DNA from: Chloroflexota bacterium
GTDB lineage: Bacteria > Chloroflexota > Anaerolineae > Anaerolineales > Villigracilaceae
Assembly (NCBI GenBank): GCA_016213105.1
Contig: JACRBN010000002.1
Location: 112,042-176,041 of the forward strand
Direction of reading: 5' to 3'
DNA: 64,000 nt
Shown here piece by piece: positions 1 to 8,657 of the stretch (its first letter is position 1; each line of letters begins with the position of its first letter). The position numbers and the translations under genes were made by a program. The notes beneath the pieces are model-generated. The model was not told the origin of the DNA. It searched no databases and was given only the letters and a program-made list of their open reading frames with translations.

Positions 1-993
1 ACCCGCGCCCAAAACGCTGAACGGGATGGCGACCAGGCAGGCGGCCAGCCCAAGGACCAGCACCATCCCGAAGTACAGGCCGATGATCTGCCAGGAGCGC
101 GCCCCGATGGCCTTCATGATGCCGATCTGCCGCTCCTGCTGGGCGATCAGCGCCGAGATGACGTTGACCACCAGCAGTCCGCTCAGGAACATGGATAGCA
201 CCGCCAGCAGGCCGAGCAGTACCAGCACGGTGGTGATGATGAAGTTGAGCGGATGTTCGCCCTGCTTTGGCAGGGTCGTGCGATAGACGGGCAGTCCCTC
301 ACCCTCGATACGGTTGGCGACCTTGTCGCTGACCGCGCGGATCTCGGCGGCATCCCTGCCGCTGACCTTCACATACAGTTCGTTGCAGCCTTCGGCCTCG
401 CCCATCCAGCGGATAGTGTCCATGCTGACGTAGCCATAGATCCAGCCTTCGATCACAGGTGGGACGCGATACAGGTCGTGGGCGCGGCCCGTGACCGTCA
501 GGTGGAACTGACGCCCGTCGGGGGTCTTGACGAGAATCTGGTCGCCAGGCTCCGCGCCGATGTAGGTCATCGAGGCGCGTTCCATCAAAACCTGGCCTTT
601 TTCGGGCGGCCAAATTCCATCCTGCGGGCGGACGAGGAACAGGCGCTGGTCGTTGTAATCGTTCATGGCGTACAACGTCAGGTCGCGCCAGGTTTCGCCC
701 TTGCCATCCAGCGAGATGCGCAGGAGCAGGGAGCGGCGGCCCTCGGCCTCCTCCACGCCGCGCATGTGACGGATGCCAGACACGAAATCCTCGTCGAGCA
801 TCGGCTCGGTCTGGAGGATGGCATCGGCGGGGCGCATGTCCGCGTATTGGGTGTTGAGTGATTCGGTCAGCGCCTGCTGGGTGGCGGCGATCATGCCGAT
901 TGCGAATACGCCGACCGCAATCGATAGAATCACCAGCACGGTGCGCGAACGGTTATTCCACAGGTCGCGATAAACTTTTGTCCAACGGGTCAT
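1..993 (-). CDS. ABC transporter permease, FtsX/MacB type (partial)
   Basis: The frame is open for 331 codons from the ATG at 993 to the window edge, so the C-terminus is missing. It would be the membrane subunit of an ABC exporter or lipoprotein-release-like machine. One hydrophobic helix lies at about residues 17-36, followed by a soluble extracytoplasmic part of about 200 residues, then two helices near residues 250-320. The segment [14 protein letters not shown] before the last helix is the typical FtsX-family coupling motif. Its ATG overlaps the stop of the upstream ATPase gene in an ATGA arrangement, so the two are translationally coupled. The substrate cannot be told from sequence. Confidence 0.88.
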   Translation of the reverse strand, partial: MTRWTKVYRDLWNNRSRTVLVILSIAVGVFAIGMIAATQQALTESLNTQYADMRPADAILQTEPMLDEDFVSGIRHMRGVEEAEGRRSLLLRISLDGKGETWRDLTLYAMNDYNDQRLFLVRPQDGIWPPEKGQVLMERASMTYIGAEPGDQILVKTPDGRQFHLTVTGRAHDLYRVPPVIEGWIYGYVSMDTIRWMGEAEGCNELYVKVSGRDAAEIRAVSDKVANRIEGEGLPVYRTTLPKQGEHPLNFIITTVLVLLGLLAVLSMFLSGLLVVNVISALIAQQERQIGIMKAIGARSWQIIGLYFGMVLVLGLAACLVAIPFSVLGAG

Positions 994-1694
994 AAGGTTG
1001 TCTTTCCGTTTACATCGTTCACGATGGCGCCGTCTGCAATGTGGAGCTGCCTTCCCGCGCGGCGGGCCAGATCGGGGTCATGTGTGACCATCAGAATGGT
1101 CTTGCCAAGACTGGTGAGCCGCTCGAACAGGGCGAAGACGGCGGCGGCGGTCTTCGAGTCCAGGTTGCCGGTTGGCTCATCGGCGGCCAGGATGGGCGGG
1201 TCGGTGGCCAGGGCGCGGGCGATGGCCACACGCTGCTGTTGTCCGCCCGAGAGTTTGGCGGGCAGTTTGTGGGCGTGCGCGTCGATCTCCATCAGCGCCA
1301 GCAATTCCTGCGCGCGCGCGCGGCGTTCGTTGAAAGGAGGCGTCGCGCAAAAATCCATCGGCAGCATCACGTTCTCAAGCGCGGTCAATGTGGGCAGGAG
1401 TTGGAAGAACTGGAAGACCACGCCGATGGAGCGCCCGCGCCAGACGGCAAGCTGGTTCTCGCTGAGCTTCTCCACCGCTGTCCCGCCGACAAGGATTCCG
1501 CCGCTGGTGGGACGGTCGAGGCCGGTGATCATGTTGATCAGCGTGGTTTTGCCGCTGCCCGATTTGCCGACGATGGCGACGAATTCACCCGCCTCGACGT
1601 GCAGGTCGACGCCTTTGAGCGCCATGAACAGGCCTGCATCGGTCTGGTAGGCTTTGGTGACGGTGTTGAGGTCGATCAGGGGAATGGCAGTCAT
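990..1694 (-). CDS. ABC transporter ATP-binding protein, LolD/MacB type
   Basis: This 234-residue protein is the cytoplasmic ATPase that would power the FtsX-type permease encoded just downstream. Walker A is GKSGSGKT at residues 43-50, the ABC signature is LSGGQQQR near 148, and Walker B runs into DEPTGNLDS near 168, a combination usual in the MacB/LolD subfamily. The H-loop histidine lies in MVTHD. The length is normal for a single-domain ATPase. The stop overlaps the permease start by four bases. The exported substrate is unknown. Confidence 0.93.
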   Translation of the reverse strand: MTAIPLIDLNTVTKAYQTDAGLFMALKGVDLHVEAGEFVAIVGKSGSGKTTLINMITGLDRPTSGGILVGGTAVEKLSENQLAVWRGRSIGVVFQFFQLLPTLTALENVMLPMDFCATPPFNERRARAQELLALMEIDAHAHKLPAKLSGGQQQRVAIARALATDPPILAADEPTGNLDSKTAAAVFALFERLTSLGKTILMVTHDPDLARRAGRQLHIADGAIVNDVNGKTTL

Positions 1695-1739
1695 GCGGCT
1701 CCTTTTGGGAGCAAGCCTTCCAACGGTCAGGAAAGCAAA

Positions 1740-1783
1740 CTCCCCGTGAATATCTTTTCTTCAAAGATACTCCGCGGGGAGGG
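1740..1783. repeat. Imperfect palindrome after the LuxR gene's neighbour
   Basis: The arms CTCCCCG and CGGGGAG flank a second pair, ATATCTTT and AAAGATA, giving a long imperfect hairpin in the space between the ABC ATPase start and the LuxR stop. It may be a dispersed palindrome; no U-rich tail is seen on either side, so a terminator role is doubtful. Confidence 0.45.
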
Positions 1784-1838
1784 AGTTGTCGGCGCTCGAA
1801 AGGAGTAGAAAAGAGGTATTTTTATTTATCGCGCCATA

Positions 1839-1874
1839 GTCATTGCGGGGAGATTGCTTCGTCGTCGCAATGAC
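1839..1874. repeat. REP-like palindrome, copy 1
   Basis: A short copy of the repeat bounded by GTCATTGCG and CGCAATGAC with AGATTGCTTCGTCG inside. The same unit recurs at 10427, 47109, 49662 and 51643. It sits just past the stop of the LuxR-type gene, and one arm abuts the coding end. Confidence 0.7.
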
Positions 1875-1877
1875 ATA

Positions 1878-4580
1878 CTATTCCATCCAGCCCATCTTCC
1901 TCGCCTGCATCACCGCCTGGGTGCGGTTGGCGACTCCCATTTTGGAGAGGATGTTCGCCACGTGTTTCTTGACCGTGTTCAGGGTCAGCACACGCTCGGC
2001 GGCGATCTCCTGGTTGCTCCTGCCCGCGGCCAGCAATTGCAGGATGTCCAGCTCGCGGCGGGTTAATGGCATCAGGGCTTGGGGTTGGTGCGCTTGATGG
2101 GTAACACCTGCACTTGCGTGCGGCGCAAGTGTTGGTAATTGGTTATTGGTGGTTTCCTTGTGGAGGAGGTTGGAGATTTCTTCCACATATGTGCGCGGGG
2201 CATGGATTTTGGAAATGTACTGGTTCAGCACGTGCAACAGATGTTTGCCTTCATCGGCGAAGATGCGCACGTAGCCGCCCTGCGCTCCCAGGGCCAGGGC
2301 ATGTGAAAGGCTTTCGGCGGCCTCGGCATGCCGTCCAATGGCGTGCAGGGCATAGACGCTCAGAATCTGCGCCTCGATGACGGGCGTGACCCGTTCGCGG
2401 CGTTCGGCTTCCGCTGTCAGCCTGGACAGGCTCTCGATCAACGCTTCGGCTGGCGCAAGGTCGGAGGCAAGCCCCACAACTTTGGCGCGCAGGAGTACGA
2501 GCCGGGTCATTTCCCGCAAATGGTAATAAGCGGCCTCATTGTCTTGATCCAGGTCATAGGCCTGGATGATCTGCGCCGCGCGGGCCGTGTCGCCGCGCAG
2601 GAGGAACAGCCGCGCCAGTTGGCTGGCGACGAAGGTGTCGTCCAGCACCGAGACGCTATGTTCGGCGACCTGCATGGCGATCTCCAGCCGGCCAATGGCA
2701 GCGTCCCAATCGCCCCTGGCAGCCAGCAGGCGGGCCAGCGCGATCTGACCGTCCATGCTGGCCACGGGCTGCCAAACCTGACAGTAGGCGATGCCTTGTT
2801 CGGCGTACTGAACGGCCTCGTCAAAGCGGTTTTGTTCGCGCAGCAGTTCGGCATAGCTGACGTAGGGCATCCCAAGCAGGAAGGTATGCTCACCCAGGGT
2901 TTCCTTTGTGTATCGAATGACCTGCTGGAAGGTACGCTCGGCCAATCCCAGCGCGCCGCGCATCTGGCGCACTTCGCCCATCTGCACCTGGGCAAAGATG
3001 GACACCAAGGGAGTGTTCAGCGCGGCAGTCAGGCGCACGGTCTCGCTGAAGGCCTCCACGGCCTGCGCGGTCTCCCCCTGCAAGGCGTGACCCAGTCCCA
3101 GGTTGAAGTGCAGCAGGCTGTGTAGGAAATCATCCTGTTCGGCCAGCAAGATGAAAGCGGATGAGATCTCATCTGTGGCGGCCATCTCTCCTGCGAAGAT
3201 CCCGCTCAGGATGCGCAGGGACTTGGCCTCGCCCCTCAGCCTGTTCCCCGTTTCATCGGCGGGGATGAGCGCCTCGGCCCGGGTGATACACTCCGTCGCC
3301 CGCGCCGAATCCAGTCCGATGATGCTGGCCCAGCCCCTGGCCAGCCACAGACGCGGATGTTGTTCCAGCAGTTCGGGCGGCATGGCCTCGATCCACTCGG
3401 ATAGGGCGGCCTGTTCGCCGCGCTGGAGCATGTCGATGTAGTGGCTTTCGAGCAGGCGGGCAGCGCGCTCATAGTCGGCGGCGTGGGTGGCGTAGTGGAT
3501 GGCGTCATCCAGCAGGCTGTTTTGTTCGAACCAGTCGCTGGCGGCGCGATAGAGTTCGGCGGCCCGCCCGGGTGGAACCTGTCGGCGCAGGAAGTCGGTG
3601 AACAGCGCATGATAACGGAACCAGGTGCCCGCCGCGTCGAGCGGGACAAGGAAGAGATTGGCGCGCTCGATGTGAGCGATAAGCCCCTCCCTGCCTCCTC
3701 CGTCATCCGAAGAACTGAAAACGGGAGAGGGGAGGATGAATTCACACAACGACGCGCAGAAGCGGTCGAAGAGAGCGGAAATCTTGAGAAACTCCTGCAC
3801 CTCGGGCGATTCACGGCGCAGGACTTCCTCGGCCAGGTAGTCGAAGATGTGCTCCCGCCCGGCCAGAGCCTGCCAGTTCTCGGGCTGACGGGCCAGGGCC
3901 AGCGCAGCCAGTTGCAGTCCCACCGCCCAGCCTTCAGTGGATTGATTGAGGCTGGCCAGGGCCTCGGCGGGCAGGCGCAAATCCATGCTGGTTTCGAGAA
4001 AGGCACGGACTTCTGTCTCGGTGAAGCGCAGGTCGGCGGCGCCGATCTCGGTCACCTGATCGAGGGCGCGCAGGCGGGCCAGGTTGAGGGATGGCGACAC
4101 GCGCGAGGTAATGACCAGGTGGAAGGTCGCGGGGCGGTGTTCGAGCAGAAAGCCCAGTAATTCGCAGGTCTCGGCTGTGTCGGCGCTGTGGAAATCGTCG
4201 AGGACGAGAGCGAAGTCACCGTCCATTTCGGCCAGGTCGTTGACCAGCGCGAAAAGCGCCCCATCGGGCGAGCCGCCCTGCATCAGCGCCAGGGTGGTTT
4301 GCCCCAGGTGGTGCGAGATGTTTTGCAGGGCCTGGACGAGGTAGGCCAAAAATCTCTCGCGCGGACGGTCGGCCGGCTGGAGCGAGAGCCAGGCAATCGG
4401 CATCGGATGTGCCTGCGCCCAGGCGGCAGCCAGGGTCGTCTTGCCGAAGCCCGCCGGGGCCACGATCAGGGTCAGGGCGCGCTGGGTTCCCTCCGCCATG
4501 CGCTTGAGCAGACGTGGACGTTCCACCTGCCGGGGGCGGGTGGGCGGGATGCTGGTCTTCGTCCGCAAGAGAGGGAGCAT
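1878..4580 (-). CDS. LuxR-family transcriptional regulator, MalT-like ATPase type
   Basis: A large regulator of 900 residues. The N-terminus, with LLRTK and RPRLL followed by the P-loop APAGFGKTT at about residues 41-49, is typical of the MalT/LAL STAND ATPases. The middle is an alpha-solenoid of TPR-like repeats thought in this family to bind ligands. The last 65 residues form a LuxR helix-turn-helix ([15 protein letters not shown], then EIA and NTVKKHV). An ATG five codons upstream exists, but a TATAAT box ends six bases before the ATG at 4580 and the family motif begins right there, so 4580 is preferred. It is divergent from the 4755-8441 operon and could control it; the inducer is unknown. 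Confidence 0.92.
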   Translation of the reverse strand: MLPLLRTKTSIPPTRPRQVERPRLLKRMAEGTQRALTLIVAPAGFGKTTLAAAWAQAHPMPIAWLSLQPADRPRERFLAYLVQALQNISHHLGQTTLALMQGGSPDGALFALVNDLAEMDGDFALVLDDFHSADTAETCELLGFLLEHRPATFHLVITSRVSPSLNLARLRALDQVTEIGAADLRFTETEVRAFLETSMDLRLPAEALASLNQSTEGWAVGLQLAALALARQPENWQALAGREHIFDYLAEEVLRRESPEVQEFLKISALFDRFCASLCEFILPSPVFSSSDDGGGREGLIAHIERANLFLVPLDAAGTWFRYHALFTDFLRRQVPPGRAAELYRAASDWFEQNSLLDDAIHYATHAADYERAARLLESHYIDMLQRGEQAALSEWIEAMPPELLEQHPRLWLARGWASIIGLDSARATECITRAEALIPADETGNRLRGEAKSLRILSGIFAGEMAATDEISSAFILLAEQDDFLHSLLHFNLGLGHALQGETAQAVEAFSETVRLTAALNTPLVSIFAQVQMGEVRQMRGALGLAERTFQQVIRYTKETLGEHTFLLGMPYVSYAELLREQNRFDEAVQYAEQGIAYCQVWQPVASMDGQIALARLLAARGDWDAAIGRLEIAMQVAEHSVSVLDDTFVASQLARLFLLRGDTARAAQIIQAYDLDQDNEAAYYHLREMTRLVLLRAKVVGLASDLAPAEALIESLSRLTAEAERRERVTPVIEAQILSVYALHAIGRHAEAAESLSHALALGAQGGYVRIFADEGKHLLHVLNQYISKIHAPRTYVEEISNLLHKETTNNQLPTLAPHASAGVTHQAHQPQALMPLTRRELDILQLLAAGRSNQEIAAERVLTLNTVKKHVANILSKMGVANRTQAVMQARKMGWME

Positions 4581-4586
4581 GATGAA

Positions 4587-4592
4587 ATTATA
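4587..4592 (-). promoter_or_regulatory. -10 box of leaderless LuxR-type gene
   Basis: TATAAT read on the minus strand ends six bases before the ATG at 4580. Transcription would start at or next to the start codon. No Shine-Dalgarno sequence is present. Confidence 0.55.
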
Positions 4593-4646
4593 CAACCACG
4601 CCGGTTGATGCGCCTGCCTGGAATGGGGAAACCCTACTGAAGGGTG

Positions 4647-4675
4647 GTGTCAAAACGCCAGTGTTTCGCTACACT
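4647..4675 (+). promoter_or_regulatory. Candidate promoter of the 4755-8441 operon
   Basis: A GTGTCA (-35-like) and TACACT (-10-like) pair separated by 17 bases lies about 80 bases before the TTG start at 4755. The match is only moderate and the assignment is by position. Confidence 0.35.
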
Positions 4676-4754
4676 GGGAGTGTTGCCGTCCATCCCACCG
4701 TATCCCGAGGTTGATTCGAGCGGCTCGATGGCGGGTATCCAGAGAGGAGGCGCT

Positions 4755-5303
4755 TTGAAACAAGAATCATCCGCCAGTGTTCGTTCCATATTGCAAAAAT
4801 TCCAGGACGGTTATACCGCCCGTGACGTTGCCCGCCTGGACGAGTTCATGCAGCTCTTCGCCCGGGATGAGGGCATCGAGATGATCGGTGTGGGCGCTTC
4901 GAAGCGCGCGGCCAACGAGTGGTTCGAGGGGTTGGCGCGCATCCGCGAGATCGTCGAAGGCGACTGGGAGTATTGGGGTGACGTCCAAATCGATGTTGCA
5001 GGCGCGAAGATCAGCGTGCAGGGAGATGTGGCCTGGCTGTCCACCACGGGCACGGTCACCCAGACCCGGGCTTTCGACACCGCCATCGAATTCCATCTCA
5101 ACGATATGAAGGCCATTTTTGACCGCGAGGGACTGTCCGCCGACCAGAAATTGATGGAGGCTACACATTACGGCATGCGACGGTTGTACGAACGTTCCAA
5201 AGGGTTGGGCCATGCCTGGCCGTTCACCTTCACGGCAGTCCTGACCCGCTTGGGTGGTGAATGGCGCTTCCATACCATCCACTGGTCGATGCCGGTGGAT
5301 TGA
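4755..5303 (+). CDS. NTF2/SnoaL-like protein
   Basis: About 182 residues with the layout of the nuclear transport factor 2 fold: an N-terminal helix (VRSILQKFQDGYTARDVARL) and later strands ending in GEWRFHTIHWSMP. Members act as small-molecule enzymes or binding domains; here the substrate is unknown. ATG codons occur further upstream, but AGGAGG at 4745-4750 sits four bases before an in-frame TTG, so TTG at 4755 is the likely start. First gene of a tight operon with an acetyltransferase, a kinase-like protein, a second NTF2-like protein and a VanZ-like protein. Confidence 0.72.
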   Translation: MKQESSASVRSILQKFQDGYTARDVARLDEFMQLFARDEGIEMIGVGASKRAANEWFEGLARIREIVEGDWEYWGDVQIDVAGAKISVQGDVAWLSTTGTVTQTRAFDTAIEFHLNDMKAIFDREGLSADQKLMEATHYGMRRLYERSKGLGHAWPFTFTAVLTRLGGEWRFHTIHWSMPVD

Positions 5304-5330
5304 CCATATAAATGATTTAAGGAAAGGTTT

Positions 5331-6527
5331 ATGTCAACATCGAATTTGCGCATGCTCAGTCCTGCTCCTGACGAACACCTTCTGCCCATGGCCCAATTGG
5401 CTGCAGATGCCTTCACCGAGGGAAAATATGTCGACCAGTTTTGCGACACCTACATGGGCAACAGCCATTACGACTGGAACGTCTCGCGCGTGACGCTGGA
5501 CGGCGATACCATGATCCATCACTGGGGCGTGTGGGGCTACCTCATGCGGCTCGAGTCGGTTCAGCTCAAGGTGGCGGGCATCGGCGCGGTGGTCACGCAT
5601 CCCGACTACCGCAAGCAGGGCGTCATGCACGAGGCGGCGAACGCCTCCTTGGAAGCCATGCTGTCGGAGGGGTATGATCTGAGCATTCTGCGCGGACGGC
5701 ACTACGTCAAGATGGGCTATGCGCGCGCCTGGAATTACGTCACCTATCGCGTCAAACTGGATGAACTTTCCACGCTCGAATTGCGCTGTCCCTATCGACT
5801 GCTGGATGTGGAGCAGGTCGGCGAAATGGACGCTTTCTACAACCAGACGCACGCCGATTTCACGGGCACCGCCGTCCGCCCGACCTACCGCAAACGCACC
5901 CCCGAGGATCTCGGAGTGTATGCCTGGTTCGACGCGGACGGAAAACTGGCAGGTTACGTGCGCGCCTTCCCCGCCGAGGACAACCCGAAGATCCTGCAAT
6001 GCCTGGAGGCCGCAGGCGATCCGCAGCAGGGACTGGCCGTGCTGGCCGACCTGCTCAAAAGCGGCGGATACGAAAGCCTGGCTTGCTTCACCCTGCCGCA
6101 TCAGCATCCGCTGCTGCAAACCTTGCGCAAGGGTGCCTGCATCGTGGAAGACCGTTATTTCGATGTCTCGGGCTGGCGCGTGCGCCTGGTGGATCTGCGC
6201 AGCACCCTGCACAAGTTGATTCCGCTTTTCGAGAAGCGCCTGGCGCAATCCCGTTTTGCGGTCTGGGAAGGCAGCCTGCTCCTGGATACGGGTGGACAGA
6301 AGTCCGTTCTGCAAATCGCCAAGGGTGGGGTCGCCCTCAGCGATGCGGCGGCGTCTCCCAACGTTCTGCGCGGCGGCGCGGACATTGCCCGCCTGCTGAT
6401 CGGCTCGGATGAACCCGACGAGATCATGCGCCAGGCGGGGATGACCTGTACAGGCCTGGCCAGTCCGCTGGCGGAGGTGTTGTTCCCCAACCTGCACCCG
6501 ATGATGAGCCATTGGGATGAGTATTAG
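5331..6527 (+). CDS. GNAT-family N-acetyltransferase, Eis-like layout
   Basis: A 398-residue protein with an N-terminal acetyl-CoA-dependent acyltransferase domain. The motif VTHPDYRKQGVMHEA is the pyrophosphate-binding loop of the GNAT fold, followed by YVKMGYARAW, which is typical of motif B. The length and long C-terminal region recall two-domain Eis-type enzymes that modify aminoglycosides or proteins, but this is inference. GGAAAGG precedes the ATG by four bases. It lies 27 bases after the NTF2-like gene and 29 before the APH-like kinase gene, so it is probably co-transcribed with both. Confidence 0.82.
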   Translation: MSTSNLRMLSPAPDEHLLPMAQLAADAFTEGKYVDQFCDTYMGNSHYDWNVSRVTLDGDTMIHHWGVWGYLMRLESVQLKVAGIGAVVTHPDYRKQGVMHEAANASLEAMLSEGYDLSILRGRHYVKMGYARAWNYVTYRVKLDELSTLELRCPYRLLDVEQVGEMDAFYNQTHADFTGTAVRPTYRKRTPEDLGVYAWFDADGKLAGYVRAFPAEDNPKILQCLEAAGDPQQGLAVLADLLKSGGYESLACFTLPHQHPLLQTLRKGACIVEDRYFDVSGWRVRLVDLRSTLHKLIPLFEKRLAQSRFAVWEGSLLLDTGGQKSVLQIAKGGVALSDAAASPNVLRGGADIARLLIGSDEPDEIMRQAGMTCTGLASPLAEVLFPNLHPMMSHWDEY

Positions 6528-6556
6528 TTCTGACCGTACAAAGGAGCCTCGTCAGC

Positions 6557-7609
6557 ATGACACGCGACGAAATCATTCAAATCTGTGAACAGCAGGTGCT
6601 GGCCTCTGCCGCTGCTTTGTTCGGAACCGCCTCAGGTCAACTGGGCAGGTTTGATGGTTACGAGGGCTGCGCCAACCTGGTCTATCAGTTCGAGCGCGAG
6701 GGCCAGCCGCGGGTGCTGCGCATCTCCCATCGCGCGGATCGCCCCGTCGAGCAGATTCAGGCGGAACTGCATTTTGTCAACTACCTGGCGGAACACGGCC
6801 TGCGCGTCTCGACGCCGATCCCCTCCCAAAACGGGAACCTGGCCGAGGTCATCCCCGCGCAGGGGATCAACTTCATCGCGGCCTCCTTCGTCAAGGGCCG
6901 CGGGATGCGCGTGCCCGACAACGGCTACCGTTATCGCGAGGGGGTGCCCATCGACGAGTATTTCCAGAATTGGGGCCGGGTGCTGGGACAGATGCACCGC
7001 CTGACGAAGAGTTATCAGCCGCTGAGTCAGATCATCCGCCGCCCCGAATGGCACACCTGGGAATGTTACAACGGATTCCCCTACAGGGAGCGGCTGCCCA
7101 TCATCGGGCAGAAATATGACCGCCTCATCGCCGAACTGCACGCGCTCCCCAAAGATGCGGACTGCTATGGCCTGATCCACAACGACTTCAACGACGGCAA
7201 CTTCACCGTCGATTACGACAACGGCGACATCACGGTCTTCGACTTCGATGACTCCTGCTACTTCTGGTTCGTGTACGACCTGGCCTGCGCCTGGGAGGGC
7301 GGGATCGGGCGCGCCATGTTCCTCCCCTTGGAGGAACGCAGGAGTTTCATGGAACGCTACATGGAACAGATCATGCAGGGCTACACCCGCGAAAACCAGC
7401 TCAGCGGGGAATGGCTAGCGCGTCTGCCGCTCTTCCTGCGCCTGGTGCAGATGCAGGAGTTGATGCACTACGCCCAATATCTGGATGAGCCCGACGAGGA
7501 ATTGCAGGCCGGGCTGCGTTACAAGATTCGCTGCATTGAGCAGGATATTCCCTACCTGGGTTTCTTCGACAACATCTTCGACCCCGAAAACCCCTTCCTG
7601 CTGGACTGA
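6557..7609 (+). CDS. Phosphotransferase of the aminoglycoside phosphotransferase fold
   Basis: A 350-residue kinase-like protein. The catalytic loop is visible as GLIHNDFNDGNF, equivalent to the HxDxxxxN loop of APH and choline kinases, followed by the metal-binding segment VFDFDDSCYFWFVYDLA. Members phosphorylate small molecules such as homoserine, choline or aminoglycosides using ATP or GTP. The substrate here is unknown. AAAGGAGCC precedes the ATG. Its place beside a GNAT enzyme suggests a small-molecule modification or resistance operon. Confidence 0.82.
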   Translation: MTRDEIIQICEQQVLASAAALFGTASGQLGRFDGYEGCANLVYQFEREGQPRVLRISHRADRPVEQIQAELHFVNYLAEHGLRVSTPIPSQNGNLAEVIPAQGINFIAASFVKGRGMRVPDNGYRYREGVPIDEYFQNWGRVLGQMHRLTKSYQPLSQIIRRPEWHTWECYNGFPYRERLPIIGQKYDRLIAELHALPKDADCYGLIHNDFNDGNFTVDYDNGDITVFDFDDSCYFWFVYDLACAWEGGIGRAMFLPLEERRSFMERYMEQIMQGYTRENQLSGEWLARLPLFLRLVQMQELMHYAQYLDEPDEELQAGLRYKIRCIEQDIPYLGFFDNIFDPENPFLLD

Positions 7610-7638
7610 TCATCCACCCTGCTCGAGGAGAAGACGAT

Positions 7639-8055
7639 ATGCCAACTGAAGCTGACAGACTTGCAGCCGAAGCGGTCATTCGCGACAGTATTGGGTGGGC
7701 CTTGACCAAGGACATCGAGCGCCTGTTTTCCATTGTGGCGCAGGATGATGACTTCTTCATCTTCCACCCCGATTCGAAGTCCACCATCGTTGGCTTCGAG
7801 GCGTTCAAGCAATTGGGCGCGCGCGCGTGGATGAGGGATGAATTCAAAGCCACCGATTTTTCCATCAGGGATTTGCGCGTGAATTTCGCCGAGTTGGGCA
7901 ATGTGGCCTGGTATTCCTGCTGCCTGGATGATCACGCCGAATGGAACGGACAGCCCATCGGCTGGGACAATGCCCGCTGGACCGGGACGCTGGAAAAACG
8001 CAGCGGTCAATGGCGGGTGGTGCAGATGCACTTTTCCTTTGCCAAAGACGATTGA
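7639..8055 (+). CDS. NTF2/SnoaL-like protein
   Basis: A 138-residue single-domain protein starting at an ATG preceded by GAGGAG. The sequence LAAEAVIRDSIGWALTKDIERLFSI followed by strands ending in GQWRVVQMHFSFA fits the SnoaL_3/NTF2-like family, which has a cone-shaped cavity for a small ligand. It is the second such protein in the operon. No catalytic assignment is possible from sequence alone. Confidence 0.75.
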   Translation: MPTEADRLAAEAVIRDSIGWALTKDIERLFSIVAQDDDFFIFHPDSKSTIVGFEAFKQLGARAWMRDEFKATDFSIRDLRVNFAELGNVAWYSCCLDDHAEWNGQPIGWDNARWTGTLEKRSGQWRVVQMHFSFAKDD

Positions 8056-8069
8056 GGCATCGAGGGGTT

Positions 8070-8441
8070 ATGAAAAAAAGATGGATCGTGACTGCAATTG
8101 CCCTGGGCGTCAGCGGGCTGCATTTTGTCACGGGCGAAAACTATCAGGGACCGCTGCCCGTCTTCGTGAACGGGTATTTGATCGATCTGTTCCTGCCGAT
8201 GGCGCTGGTGCTGTTGATGGGCTTGTTCCAGAATAAAATCCTGCGCTCCGCGGTTTTTCGCGCCGTTGCAATCTTCGGCTTTGGCTGCCTGGTGGAAATC
8301 TCACAGTATCTTGGATATCCGCTCTTCGGCAGTACCTTCGATCCGCTCGACATTTTGGCCTATGCGGGCGGAGTTGCGTTGGGTCTGACCCTCGACCTGA
8401 CCCTGTTCCCGCACCTGGTCCCGGGCTGGGATGGGGGCTAG
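8070..8441 (+). CDS. VanZ-like membrane protein
   Basis: A 123-residue protein with four hydrophobic segments. The conserved VanZ-type pattern is seen near the end: a glutamate in VEISQYLG followed by GSTFDPLDILAYAGGVALG. VanZ proteins are small integral membrane proteins, linked in enterococci to low-level teicoplanin resistance; most homologues are uncharacterised. The ATG lies 15 bases after the upstream stop, after GAGGGG. It is the last gene of the operon. Confidence 0.7.
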   Translation: MKKRWIVTAIALGVSGLHFVTGENYQGPLPVFVNGYLIDLFLPMALVLLMGLFQNKILRSAVFRAVAIFGFGCLVEISQYLGYPLFGSTFDPLDILAYAGGVALGLTLDLTLFPHLVPGWDGG

Positions 8442-8469
8442 TACACTTGGGCGCAAATCAGGCCTGTTC

Positions 8470-8519
8470 GTAGGAGCGACTTTCCTGACCCAGACCGTCA
8501 GGATTGGGCAGTCGCCTAC
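8470..8519. repeat. Palindromic repeat, possible terminator
   Basis: GTAGGAGCGACT at 8470 pairs with AGTCGCCTAC at 8510, with inner arms TCCTGA and TCAGGA. It lies after the VanZ-like gene. A related palindrome (GTAGGGGCGAC / GTCGCCCCTAC) is at 24570. Confidence 0.5.
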
Positions 8520-8585
8520 CCAGCCTAAAAACGACTGACGCGAAGCAGTTACTACGAAATCAAGACAAATTTATGCCCGCCTGTA

Positions 8586-8657
8586 CTAGGGTCGGGGCGG
8601 ACGCCCGCCCATGCCGCCGCCCGAGGTGACCATGCCAGAGGTGGTGAAGCTGGTCAT
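8586..8657 (-). pseudogene. Orphaned C-terminal tail of the carbohydrate-binding lipoprotein
   Basis: Reading on past the TAG at 8658-8660, the same frame stays open for 23 codons, encoding MTSFTTSGMVTSGGGMGGRP and three more residues before a second TAG at 8586-8588. A glycine-rich tail after the beta-helix domain is usual in this family. The TAG differs by one base from CAG (Gln), so a nonsense mutation, or a sequencing error, appears to have cut the tail off. Confidence 0.6.
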
